Origin: CAZJRQ01 sp964548535
Lineage (GTDB): Bacteria; Bacillota; Clostridia; Oscillospirales; Ruminococcaceae
Reading direction: 5' to 3'
Length of the DNA: 64,000 nucleotides
Assembly: GCA_964548535.1 (NCBI GenBank)
Contig: CAZJRQ010000002.1
Location: forward strand, 62,001-126,000
Below are positions 24,917-33,306 of this stretch, piece by piece. Made by a program: the position numbers and the translations under genes. The notes beneath the pieces were generated by a model, which saw only the letters and a list, made by a program, of their open reading frames with translations, was not told the DNA's origin and searched no databases. Position 1 is the first letter of the stretch; every line of letters begins with the position of its first letter.

Positions 24917-24945
24917 ATTATATCAGAAAATTGATATCGATACAA
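24917..24945 (-). promoter_or_regulatory. Promoter of amylase operon with LacI-like operator
   Basis: Minus strand TTGTAT (24940-24945), 17 bp, TATAAT (24917-24922). Bases 24931-24945 read TTGATATCGATACAA, a near-palindrome centred on TATCGATA that overlaps the -35, as repressor operators do. Confidence 0.55.
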
Positions 24946-25057
24946 TACTTGTTTAGAATTTAAACGAAATTTTTACTAAAGCTATAATTTTTAGTGAATT
25001 TTGGTATCTGTATATGTAAATATAGCAATATAGCCTATGAAAAAAAGTATATATTAC

Positions 25058-25086
25058 TTGACAAAAATACGGTTACAGAGTACAAT
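25058..25086 (+). promoter_or_regulatory. SigA-type promoter of hydrogenase gene
   Basis: TTGACA (25058-25063), 17 bp, TACAAT (25081-25086). A small hairpin (AGTCACT / AGTGATT, near 25118-25136) lies in the leader. Confidence 0.7.
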
Positions 25087-25159
25087 TAATGGGTATGGAG
25101 AAAGAATGAGTTTAAGTTAGTCACTTATTTTTAGTGATTTTGAGAGGGAGCAGATTTTT

Positions 25160-26683
25160 ATGAAAATGAGAGGTATTTATTCTTCAGTAACCGACATAAG
25201 AAGAAAAGTTTTTACCGAGGTCGCAAAGCTTGCTTATGAGGGCGGTGATTATAGTAGAATTGATGCATTACCATATAAAATTGTACCAGGCAAGGTAGCG
25301 GTTTATCGTGAATCAATATTTGTTGAACGTGCTATAGTTGAGGAAAGACTGCGTTTGGCAATGGGCTTGCCGCTTCGTGAGATTGATGAGCATGAAGCTG
25401 TATCTAAGGGTGTTGAGGAATCAGCAATTGCTGAAAAGTATTATGATCCTCCACTAATTAATATTATTAATTTTGCTTGTAATTCTTGTCCTGAAACACA
25501 TTTCCACGTTACGGATTGCTGTCAGGGCTGTCTTGCTCATCCTTGTAAGGAAGTTTGTCCTAAGGGTGCAATTAAAATCGTTCATGGCAAATCTGTAATT
25601 GATCAGGATAAGTGTATCAAGTGCGGAAGATGTCAGACAGTTTGTCCTTACAATGCTATTAATAAAATGGAAAGACCATGTGCAAGAGCATGTGGAATGG
25701 ATGCTATTGGTTCTGATGAAAACGGCAAGGCTAAGATTGATCAGGACAAGTGTGTATCATGCGGAATGTGCTTGGTAAATTGTCCGTTTGGAGCAATTGT
25801 AGATAAGGGACAGATTTTCCAGCTGATTCATGCTATGAAAACTGGTAAAAAGGTAATCGCTTTGGTAGCGCCTGCGTTTGTAGGACAGTTTGGACCTAAG
25901 GCTACACCTGAAAAGCTTACAGCTGCTATGCAAAAGCTTGGCTTTGACAGCGTTGTTGAGGTTGCAATCGGTGCTGACCTTTGCGCAGTTGAAGAGGCTA
26001 AGGACTTTATGAGAGAAGTTCCGGAAAAACAGCCATTTATGGCAACATCTTGCTGTCCTTCGTGGTCTGTAATGGCTAAAAAACTATATCCAGAGCTTGC
26101 ACCATATATTTCAATGGCAATGACACCAATGGTTCTTACAGCTAGAATGGTTAAGAAAGAAAATCCTGACGCATATATTGCATTTATCGGACCTTGTGCG
26201 GCTAAAAAGCTTGAGGCAAGCAGACGCTCAGTTCGTTCCGATGTTGACTTTGTTTTAACTTTCGAGGAGTTAATGGGAATGTTCAAGGCTAAGGAAATTA
26301 CTCCTGATGAAATTTCTTCCGATGAAGAGGTTGAGCTAAATGCTGCAACTGGCGACGGAAGAGGATTCGCTGTAAGCGGCGGAGTTGCACAGGCAGTGGC
26401 AGATGTAATTGGACGTCTTGAACCAGAGCGTGAGATAAAGGTTGCATCAGCACAGGGACTTCGTGATTGCCGTAAGCTTTTGACACTTGCGAAGGCTGGA
26501 AAATATGACGGTTATCTTCTTGAGGGAATGGGTTGCCCTGGAGGATGTGTAGCTGGTGCAGGAACACTTAACGCAGTTGAAAAATCAGCAGCACTTGTTA
26601 ACAAGTATGTTAAGGACGCACCAAAGCAAAACTCACTTGATTCTGATTTTGAAATTACTTTGGGAATTAAGAAAAAAGGATAA
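25160..26683 (+). CDS. [FeFe] hydrogenase, group B-like
   Basis: A 507-residue cytoplasmic iron hydrogenase. An N-terminal helical part precedes two ferredoxin-type 4Fe-4S motifs (CIKCGRCQTVCP about 152-163, CVSCGMCLVNCP about 198-209) and additional cysteines (107-133). The H-cluster motifs are L1 TSCCPSW (296-302), L2 GPCAAKK (344-350) and L3 EGMGCPGGCVAGAG (about 460). TSCCPSW and this L3 form fit group B, a class of Clostridia/Bacteroidetes hydrogenases of uncertain direction, rather than the prototypical group A. No electron-transfer partner genes are adjacent. The start follows GAGGGAG; it has its own promoter and terminator. Confidence 0.92.
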   Translation: MKMRGIYSSVTDIRRKVFTEVAKLAYEGGDYSRIDALPYKIVPGKVAVYRESIFVERAIVEERLRLAMGLPLREIDEHEAVSKGVEESAIAEKYYDPPLINIINFACNSCPETHFHVTDCCQGCLAHPCKEVCPKGAIKIVHGKSVIDQDKCIKCGRCQTVCPYNAINKMERPCARACGMDAIGSDENGKAKIDQDKCVSCGMCLVNCPFGAIVDKGQIFQLIHAMKTGKKVIALVAPAFVGQFGPKATPEKLTAAMQKLGFDSVVEVAIGADLCAVEEAKDFMREVPEKQPFMATSCCPSWSVMAKKLYPELAPYISMAMTPMVLTARMVKKENPDAYIAFIGPCAAKKLEASRRSVRSDVDFVLTFEELMGMFKAKEITPDEISSDEEVELNAATGDGRGFAVSGGVAQAVADVIGRLEPEREIKVASAQGLRDCRKLLTLAKAGKYDGYLLEGMGCPGGCVAGAGTLNAVEKSAALVNKYVKDAPKQNSLDSDFEITLGIKKKG

Positions 26684-26716
26684 ATTTTCGACATAATTTT
26701 TAAGACATATATGCAT

Positions 26717-26751
26717 AAAGACTTCGCTCGAATTTTCGGACGAAGTCTTTT
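26717..26751 (+). terminator. Terminator of hydrogenase gene
   Basis: A perfect 10-bp stem AAAGACTTCG / CGAAGTCTTT (26717-26726 with 26741-26750) followed by T. Confidence 0.75.
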
Positions 26752-26829
26752 GTGTTAAAATTTATATTATATCAAACTAAGTTAAGATTTAGTTAAGAAA
26801 AATTTGTGCAAATTGCCATGTGAATGTGT

Positions 26830-26858
26830 TTGCATTTTTTATGCATTTGATATATAAT
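26830..26858 (+). promoter_or_regulatory. SigA-type promoter of mraY-like gene
   Basis: TTGCAT (26830-26835), 17 bp, TATAAT (26853-26858). It lies inside the longest possible frame and so decides the start of the gene at 26928. Confidence 0.65.
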
Positions 26859-26927
26859 GTTATAGTATATCATTATGCTCATTTATTTGAGTGGTTGATA
26901 AAAATAATAGATAGGGACGATGAACTT

Positions 26928-27899
26928 ATGGTTTTTAATTTGCTCAGCGAAACACACTTTAAACTAGCATTTGCTATTTTGCTGATAGGCTCGTTTTTTA
27001 TTACTTTTTTTGCAATTAAATTTTTCAAGAGAATGTTGCCTAAGGATCAAGGCAGACAGTTTGCTGTTAATGGTGCTCTTTCAGAGGGTAAGCCTAGAGG
27101 TGCAGGCCTTATTTTGATAACTTCATTCACTCTTTGCGCGGCTTTGTTTGTACCGCTTAATGCAGAGCTTGTGATATATTTAGTACTGCTTTACGCGGCT
27201 ATGATTACTGGCTTTTTAGATGATGCAGCGAAAAATCCTTGGGGCGAGCTTAAAAAAGGTTTGCTAGATTTGGTTATAGCTGTTGGAATTGTTGTAAACT
27301 TCATTTACTATAATGATACCACTATCACTATATTTGGAAAGAGTTTTGTCTTGCTAAATCCAGTGTATGCAGTTTTAGGAGTAGTTTTAGTCTGGGCAAG
27401 TATTAATGTAACTAACTGTTCTGACGGTGTTGACGGACTTTGCGCAACGCTGTTTTGCATTTCACTAGTTGGATTTATGCCGTTTTTGAAAAATATTTTC
27501 ATTGGTTCTACTATGATATTAAATGATTTTACATTGATTGGATATGTAATGCTTATGTCGACACTTGCATATCTATGGTTTAATACCTCACCTAGTAAGC
27601 TTTTGATGGGTGATGCAGGCTCAAGAGCTTTGGGAGTTTTTCTAGCAATAACAGCTATGAAAACAGGTAGACCACTGCTTTTCTTACCAATATGTGTAAT
27701 GCTTATTATAGACGGCGGTTCAAGCCTTTTGAAACTTTCGTGCAGACGTTTTCTTAAAATGAAGAATTTTATGGAGGGAGTTCGTACTCCTATTCATGAC
27801 CACATGAGAAAAAACAAAGGCTGGTCTGATACTCAGGTTGTTATTCGATTTACAATTATTCAGATAGTTGTTGTTTTGGTTGCTAAGTTTGCATTTTAA
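26928..27899 (+). CDS. mraY: MraY-family phospho-N-acetylmuramoyl-pentapeptide transferase
   Basis: A 323-residue multi-pass membrane enzyme, typical MraY length. It transfers phospho-MurNAc-pentapeptide to undecaprenyl phosphate to give lipid I. Visible motifs: GRPxGAGL-like PRGAGL, FLDDAAK (metal-binding Asp pair), NCSDGVDGL and the C-terminal PIHDHMRKNKGWSD, which corresponds to the usual PIHHHFE..GWSE with one His changed to Asp. Roughly ten hydrophobic segments. Start: ATG 26928 after AGGGA, because the promoter lies inside the longer frame. It stands outside any dcw cluster, so a paralogue or a related polyprenyl transferase remains possible. Confidence 0.82.
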   Translation: MVFNLLSETHFKLAFAILLIGSFFITFFAIKFFKRMLPKDQGRQFAVNGALSEGKPRGAGLILITSFTLCAALFVPLNAELVIYLVLLYAAMITGFLDDAAKNPWGELKKGLLDLVIAVGIVVNFIYYNDTTITIFGKSFVLLNPVYAVLGVVLVWASINVTNCSDGVDGLCATLFCISLVGFMPFLKNIFIGSTMILNDFTLIGYVMLMSTLAYLWFNTSPSKLLMGDAGSRALGVFLAITAMKTGRPLLFLPICVMLIIDGGSSLLKLSCRRFLKMKNFMEGVRTPIHDHMRKNKGWSDTQVVIRFTIIQIVVVLVAKFAF

Positions 27900-28047
27900 A
27901 TTGCAAATCTATAGCGGTTTAATTTAACTTTTCTTTAAGAATTCTTGTCGATATTTTTTAAGATGTTTGATATAATATAGATAGAGATAATAAATGTGTG
28001 GAAATTAGTAGGTTGTTATCAAGAAAATTAGCGGGAGGCAAGCTTGA

Positions 28048-29112
28048 GTGAAGAAAAAAATTAGTTATGCTTTAAATATTCTAATCATCGTGTTTATTGG
28101 ATTTGCTACAATAAAGCTGTTGTTTGGTGATGCAGATTTGAAAATTATTATGCAGGATTTGCGTCGTGCCAAAAAAGAGTGGCTGATTTTGGGTCTGGCT
28201 TTTGTAATATTTTTCATAGCAGGTGAGTCGGTTATAATAAAATATATGCTTAGGATGTTTAATGTTAAAACGCCATTCTATCAGTGCTTGAAATATAGTT
28301 TTATAGGGTTCTTTTTTAGTGATATTACACCATCATCGTCAGGCGGACAGCCTGCGCAGGTTTTTTATATGAAACGTGATGGTATTAAAATCGGTTATTC
28401 ATCGTTGATTATGCTGGTTGTAGCAGTAACTTACAAGGCCGCTTTGGTTGTTATGGGAATTGTGTTTTATGCACTGAAAAGAAACTTTATAATGCAGAAT
28501 ATGGGCGATTGGTTTTGGCTTTTAATTGTGGGGTTTTTTCTAAATATTATATATATTGCTGGATTGATTATTATATTCTATAAGCCGCTTTGGGCAAGAA
28601 AATTCAGCATAAAGGTTGTTAATTTGCTATGCCGAATTCATATTCTAAAGTGGAAAAATAATGAGAAGTACATTAATAAAATTGATCGTATTTGTGATAA
28701 TTATATCAAGGGTGCAGAGTACATAAAAGCAAATCTTCATACAGTGCTGAATATTTTTTTAATGACTGTAGTGCAAAGATTATTTTTGCTTTCTGTGACT
28801 TATTTAGTTTATAGGTCATATTCGCTTACTGGTACTAGCTTTTTGGAGAATGTTGCAATACAGACAATGATTTCAATTGCAGTTGAAATGCTGCCGCTGC
28901 CTGGTGCGGCTGGAATTACAGAAGCTTGCTTTATTGTAATGTTTGGCGGAATTTTCGGACAGCAGTATGTTCGAACGGGGATGTTATTAAGCCGTGGCTT
29001 AAGTTTTTATTTCGTATTGATTGTAGGAGGCATGGTTACTTTGATTGCACATATCCTTAGCATGCGTAAAAGTGAACCGATACAGGGGGAGATATTAAAT
29101 GAAAAAAAATAA
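28048..29112 (+). CDS. LPG synthase TM / UPF0104-type flippase-like membrane protein
   Basis: A 354-residue protein with about eight membrane segments, matching the lysylphosphatidylglycerol synthase transmembrane (YbhN/AglD/UPF0104) family. The motif SSSGGQPAQVFYM and the later PLPGAAGITEACF are characteristic. The C-terminal aminoacyl-transferase domain of MprF is absent, so it is a stand-alone membrane part, probably for lipid flipping or lipid-linked transfer. It starts with GTG 9 nt after GGGAGG. It overlaps the pssA start by 14 bp and leads a phospholipid operon. Confidence 0.85.
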   Translation: MKKKISYALNILIIVFIGFATIKLLFGDADLKIIMQDLRRAKKEWLILGLAFVIFFIAGESVIIKYMLRMFNVKTPFYQCLKYSFIGFFFSDITPSSSGGQPAQVFYMKRDGIKIGYSSLIMLVVAVTYKAALVVMGIVFYALKRNFIMQNMGDWFWLLIVGFFLNIIYIAGLIIIFYKPLWARKFSIKVVNLLCRIHILKWKNNEKYINKIDRICDNYIKGAEYIKANLHTVLNIFLMTVVQRLFLLSVTYLVYRSYSLTGTSFLENVAIQTMISIAVEMLPLPGAAGITEACFIVMFGGIFGQQYVRTGMLLSRGLSFYFVLIVGGMVTLIAHILSMRKSEPIQGEILNEKK

Positions 29113-29782
29113 TGATGTTCAAACGGAAGTTGAACAGGATAAAAGTCCGAAGTTTATTGGATTTTATAATTACTCAGTAATACTTACATATATAGGACTT
29201 GCGTCGTCTGTTTTTGGTATGACTCAGGTTTTTGAAGGACGTCATTCACTTGCGTTTATGTGCCTGATTTTGTCTGGAATTTGTGATTTGTTTGACGGAA
29301 AAATTGCTCGTTCGATGAAAAATCGTACAGCACGAGAAAAGGTTTTTGGAATACAAATTGATTCGCTTTGTGATTTGGTTTGTTTCGGTGTTTTCCCTGC
29401 GGTAATCGGATACAGCTATGGAGCTAATGGCGGATTAGGGGTTATAGCGGCAATTATGATTGTTCTTGGCGCGGTTATTAGACTGGGATATTTTAATGTT
29501 ATGGAAGAAGAACGCCAGCGAGAGTCGACTGAGAACAGAAAAGAATATCAAGGCTTGCCAGTTACAACAGTTGCAATAATTTTTCCGTTGCTTTATTTAG
29601 GTAGACAAAACATTCCATTTGACTTTTTTCCATATGTTTTTCAGGGATTTATGATTTTGATTTCAATTTTGTTTATATCAAATATTAATGTTAAAAAGCT
29701 TTCGTTAAAAGGAATACTTTTGCTGTTTACAATGGGAATTATTATTTTCATTGGATATTTAAAGGTAAATCATATAATCTAG
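29099..29782 (+). CDS. pssA: CDP-diacylglycerol-serine O-phosphatidyltransferase
   Basis: A 227-residue CDP-alcohol phosphatidyltransferase. The active-site signature reads DLFDGKIARSMKNRT..GIQIDSLCD (about 62-95), with the metal-binding aspartates intact and several membrane segments around it. With the next gene encoding phosphatidylserine decarboxylase, the product is phosphatidylserine. Its start lies within the last codons of the upstream membrane protein gene (14-bp overlap), so translation is probably coupled. The stop is TAG. Confidence 0.92.
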   Translation: MKKNNDVQTEVEQDKSPKFIGFYNYSVILTYIGLASSVFGMTQVFEGRHSLAFMCLILSGICDLFDGKIARSMKNRTAREKVFGIQIDSLCDLVCFGVFPAVIGYSYGANGGLGVIAAIMIVLGAVIRLGYFNVMEEERQRESTENRKEYQGLPVTTVAIIFPLLYLGRQNIPFDFFPYVFQGFMILISILFISNINVKKLSLKGILLLFTMGIIIFIGYLKVNHII

Positions 29783-29810
29783 TAAATTATTAAAAAGGAG
29801 ATAATCTGTT

Positions 29811-30683
29811 ATGAAATATCGTGATAGAAAAGGCAATCAGTTTGAAAAGACAACCAAGCAGGACAAGTTTATTGCACAAGCATATGATTCTGCAATAGGC
29901 AGAGGGTTGATGAAATTTTTGTCACTTCCGGTGTTTACAAAGCTTTCAAGAACTGTGCTTAATAGCAGATTATCATCAGCCGCTGTTTTGGGATTTGCAG
30001 AGAAAAACAATATTGATTTATTTGATTATGAGGATAGAATGTACAGCTCATTTAATGATTTTTTTACAAGAAAAATCAAGCCTGGCAGACGTTTTATTAC
30101 TCATGACAGTTCGGCTTTGATTTCTCCTTGTGACGGAAAAGTTTCAGCTTATGAGATAACTAATTCGAGTGTGTTTGTAGTCAAAAATTCACTTTATTCA
30201 GTAGATTCATTACTTCGTGACCAAAAGCTTGCCGATAAGTATAATGGCGGAACAGCTTTGATTATACGTCTTTCTGTAGATGATTATCATCGTTATTGCT
30301 ACGTTTCAGACGGCGTTAAGAGTCGTAACAGAAAGATCAGCGGAATGTTTTATACTGTAAATCCTGTGATAAATAGACATGTTCCTGTATATAAAGAAAA
30401 TACTCGTGAATATTGTATGATTAGAACTGCTGAATTTGGTGATATTATTCAAATGGAAGTAGGAGCAACTTTGGTTGGAAAAATCACAAATGCTCATGGA
30501 TATGGTAAACGTACCGTTCGTCGCGGTGAAGAAAAGGGCTATTTTGAATTTGGCGGTTCAACAATCATATTGCTTGTTGAAAAGGACAAGGTTCAAATTT
30601 GTGAGGATTTGATAAAAAATACTAAGCAGGGTTTTGAAACCAAGGTTCTCCAAGGTGAAATTCTTGGTGAATCAAACCTTTAA
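29811..30683 (+). CDS. psd: Phosphatidylserine decarboxylase
   Basis: A 290-residue pyruvoyl-dependent enzyme that converts phosphatidylserine to phosphatidylethanolamine at the membrane. The self-cleavage site is visible as FEFGGSTIILL near residue 245 (usual LGST; here GGST), and SPCDGKV (about 104-110) and HRYCY are conserved. It directly follows pssA (28 bp) with an AAGGAG ribosome binding site. This pair shows that the organism can make phosphatidylethanolamine. Confidence 0.93.
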   Translation: MKYRDRKGNQFEKTTKQDKFIAQAYDSAIGRGLMKFLSLPVFTKLSRTVLNSRLSSAAVLGFAEKNNIDLFDYEDRMYSSFNDFFTRKIKPGRRFITHDSSALISPCDGKVSAYEITNSSVFVVKNSLYSVDSLLRDQKLADKYNGGTALIIRLSVDDYHRYCYVSDGVKSRNRKISGMFYTVNPVINRHVPVYKENTREYCMIRTAEFGDIIQMEVGATLVGKITNAHGYGKRTVRRGEEKGYFEFGGSTIILLVEKDKVQICEDLIKNTKQGFETKVLQGEILGESNL

Positions 30684-30718
30684 TAAGAGGAAATTTTAGT
30701 GCGAGCGAGGAGCTTTTA

Positions 30719-32686
30719 ATGGAGAAGATTACTGATTATCAGCAGTTTGATAGAGATAATGCGTACGACGGAGATGATTTGGGCGTTGTTTTTCGTGACG
30801 GAAAAACGCAGTTTAGAACATGGTCGCCGCTTGCAACAGGTGTATATTTAAACTTGTATCTGGACGGCGAGGGTAGCAATTTAGTTGAAACACTTCCTCT
30901 TGAACGTCATTGGCATGGCATTTGGTATGTGGAACTGCTTAGATATGCTGAAAATGTTTTTTATACATTTACTTATGAGTTTGATTATAATACAAGATAC
31001 GAAACAATTGATATTTATGCAAAAGCTTGCGGAGTCAATGGGCAGCGAGGACAGATCCTTGATTTTAGCAAAACTAATCCATATGGTTGGGATGATGTTA
31101 AAAGACCTGTCTGTAAATCACCTTGTGATGCAGTAGTTTATGAGTGTCATGTGCGAGATTTTTCTGCTGATTTGACAAGTGGAATTGATTGGCAGGAGCA
31201 AGGCAAATTCTTAGCTTTTACAGTTAGCGGTACAAAGTATAATGGCGTTACAACTTGCTTGGATCATTTAAAAGAGCTTGGAATTACCCATGTTCATCTA
31301 TTGCCAGTGTTTGATTTTGCATCGGTTGATGAGTCAAAACTGCATAGAGCGCAGTATAATTGGGGGTATGATCCGCTTAATTATAACTGTCTTGAGGGGT
31401 CGTACTCGACTGATCCTACTGAGCCTAAAAAGCGTATAACTGAGTTTAAAAAGCTGGTTATGGAACTTCATAAAAACGGTATCGGCGTTATAATGGATGT
31501 GGTTTATAATCATTCTTATCACACTGAGGATTCAGCTTTTCATAAATCTTTTCCGTATTATTATCATAGACTTAATGATGACGGAACTTTCTCAAACGGT
31601 TCTGGCTGTGGAAATGAGACGGCATCAGAGCATAAAATGATGAGAAAGTTTATGCTTGATTCGCTTAAATTTCTTGCAACTGAATATAAGCTGGACGGCT
31701 TTAGATTTGACCTTATGGGTTTGCATGATATAGAGACTGTAAATGTAATTCGTGATGAGCTAAATAAGTTTGATCCTAATTTGCTGATGTATGGCGAAGG
31801 CTGGGCTGGAGGAGAATCTCCTTTGCCAGCAGATTTGCTTGCATATAAGTGGAACTCCTACAAATTCGGCAGGGTAGGACTATTTAACGATAACATTCGT
31901 GATGCAATAAAGGGCGGAACTTTTAATCCGTATGACGAGGGATATATAAGCGGAAATAGAAATGCTGTTCATACTTTGAAGCGTGGTCTTGTAGGTTCGG
32001 TTGTGCATTGGCAGCTGCATAATGCGCCTGAGGCTTGCTGGGCTTTTGAACCTGAACAGGCTGTTAATTATTGTGAGGCTCATGATAATAATACTTTGTG
32101 GGATAAGCTTGCAATGTCGGCAAAGCATTTTTCTAGAGAAGACAGAGTTAAAATGGATAAGCTTGCGGCGGCGATTGTCATTTTGTCGCAGGGAATGCCT
32201 TTTCTTCAGTTAGGACAAGATTTTTTACGCTCTAAACCTAGAATTTTGCCGGAAGGTGAGCAGCCGAATGAAACTAATATTTATTGTCACGATAGTTATA
32301 ATGCATCGGATTACACTAATTCTGTCAAGTGGAACGAAAAGTCTGATAATATTGATGTTTTCAATTATTATAAAATGCTGATTAAATTAAGAAAAAACAA
32401 TTCGCTTTTCCGTTTGAGAACTAAAGAAGATGTTAAAAGGTGTCATAAATTTCTTGATACGAATGACGAGGATTTTGTTGCCTACGCATTAACTGATGAA
32501 AATGATTGTTTTGTTGTGGCACTTAATCCGCATAATGAAACATACAACTTAGTTTTGCCTGATGGAAGATATTATATTAGGCTAAGCGAGCAGGGCAAAA
32601 TGAATAAGTTTCCGATTAGAGGGAATGTTAATATTCCGCCGCTTTCTGCTGTGGTATTCAAAAAAATCAAAGAAAATAATAAATAG
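30719..32686 (+). CDS. pulA: Type I pullulanase (GH13), cytoplasmic
   Basis: A 655-residue debranching enzyme that cuts alpha-1,6 links in pullulan, maltodextrin or glycogen branches. An N-terminal CBM48-like module (about 15-110) is followed by the GH13 barrel with the type I hallmark YNWGYDP (about 220), DVVYNHSY, DGFRFDLMG (nucleophile), YGEGWAGG (acid/base) and CEAHDNNTLWD. No signal peptide, so it acts inside the cell, alongside the GH13 enzyme at 23554-24861. The ribosome binding site GAGGAG is clear. It is last in the pssA-psd transcript, an unexpected combination. The stop is TAG. Confidence 0.93.
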   Translation: MEKITDYQQFDRDNAYDGDDLGVVFRDGKTQFRTWSPLATGVYLNLYLDGEGSNLVETLPLERHWHGIWYVELLRYAENVFYTFTYEFDYNTRYETIDIYAKACGVNGQRGQILDFSKTNPYGWDDVKRPVCKSPCDAVVYECHVRDFSADLTSGIDWQEQGKFLAFTVSGTKYNGVTTCLDHLKELGITHVHLLPVFDFASVDESKLHRAQYNWGYDPLNYNCLEGSYSTDPTEPKKRITEFKKLVMELHKNGIGVIMDVVYNHSYHTEDSAFHKSFPYYYHRLNDDGTFSNGSGCGNETASEHKMMRKFMLDSLKFLATEYKLDGFRFDLMGLHDIETVNVIRDELNKFDPNLLMYGEGWAGGESPLPADLLAYKWNSYKFGRVGLFNDNIRDAIKGGTFNPYDEGYISGNRNAVHTLKRGLVGSVVHWQLHNAPEACWAFEPEQAVNYCEAHDNNTLWDKLAMSAKHFSREDRVKMDKLAAAIVILSQGMPFLQLGQDFLRSKPRILPEGEQPNETNIYCHDSYNASDYTNSVKWNEKSDNIDVFNYYKMLIKLRKNNSLFRLRTKEDVKRCHKFLDTNDEDFVAYALTDENDCFVVALNPHNETYNLVLPDGRYYIRLSEQGKMNKFPIRGNVNIPPLSAVVFKKIKENNK

Positions 32687-32695
32687 AATTAATAA

Positions 32696-32732
32696 AACAG
32701 CTGTGAATGACAAGAAATTCACAGCTGTTTTT
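32696..32732 (+). terminator. Terminator of the lipid/pullulanase operon
   Basis: A perfect 13-bp stem (32696-32708 with 32717-32729) followed by T's. Confidence 0.85.
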
Positions 32733-32757
32733 GTATTTTAAAAGTAAAAATGTAAAA

Positions 32758-32790
32758 TAAAAAAGAGCCACCTAAAGCGACTCCTCAATA
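32758..32790 (-). terminator. Terminator of rpsT
   Basis: Minus strand: GAGTCGC-TTTA-GGTGGCTC with G-T pairs, then TTTTTT. Confidence 0.65.
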
Positions 32791-32800
32791 TGCAAAAAAA

Positions 32801-33055
32801 TTAAGCGTTAAGTGATTTAGCAAGCTGAGATTTTTTTCTAGCAGCCTGGTTCTTGTGCATAATGCCCTTTGAACAAGCAACGTCAACCTTCTTAATAGCA
32901 GTTTTAACAACTTCTTCCTTATTGTCAGCGTTGTTAGCAACAGCAGCATCAGCCTTTTTAATAGAAGTTCTCAAATCTGACTTAACAGCCTTGTTTCTTA
33001 AAGTTTTTTTCTCGATAACCTTAACTCTCTTCTTAGCAGACTTAATGTTTGGCAT
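32801..33055 (-). CDS. rpsT: 30S ribosomal protein S20
   Basis: An 84-residue, Lys/Ala-rich ribosomal protein that binds 16S rRNA early in 30S assembly. MPNIKSAKKRV and the C-terminal KGIMHKNQAARKKSQLAK are diagnostic. Start: ATG 33055, 4 nt after GGGAGGTG; the 13 extra upstream codons of the longer frame include this ribosome binding site. The leader of about 100 nt contains a perfect hairpin (33104-33134), and the promoter is of the CTATTGCAA type shared with guaA and purB. Confidence 0.97.
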   Translation of the reverse strand: MPNIKSAKKRVKVIEKKTLRNKAVKSDLRTSIKKADAAVANNADNKEEVVKTAIKKVDVACSKGIMHKNQAARKKSQLAKSLNA

Positions 33056-33103
33056 ATCGACACCTCCCTCATTCGTGAATAGATTTATACTCATTTGGAT
33101 AAA

Positions 33104-33134
33104 CTAATTGCAGACTGAGAGGAAATGCAATTAG
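33104..33134 (-). promoter_or_regulatory. Leader hairpin of rpsT
   Basis: A perfect 9-bp inverted repeat CTAATTGCA / TGCAATTAG (33104-33112 with 33126-33134) in the 5' leader, a candidate site for autoregulation by S20. Confidence 0.4.
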
Positions 33135-33159
33135 TAGTATTAAACAAGCCTTGTAATCT

Positions 33160-33188
33160 ATTATAACATAAATCAAAATGAATTGCAA
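33160..33188 (-). promoter_or_regulatory. CTATTGCAA-type promoter of rpsT
   Basis: Minus strand TTGCAA (33183-33188, preceded by CCTA), 17-bp spacer, TATAAT (33160-33165). Confidence 0.7.
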
Positions 33189-33306
33189 TAGGCTTTTATA
33201 AAAATTTTTGATAGATTTTAACTCGATTAATTGTGCAAAATGTAAAAACATATGACTTTTTCGGATGAAAAAACCTTGTGAATTAAAGGAAGGCAGGAAT
33301 GAATAT

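Noticed and set aside
26820..26927. Extended N-terminus of the MraY-like protein from GTG 26820
   Set aside because: A TTGCAT-17-TATAAT promoter lies inside this stretch and a ribosome binding site precedes ATG 26928.
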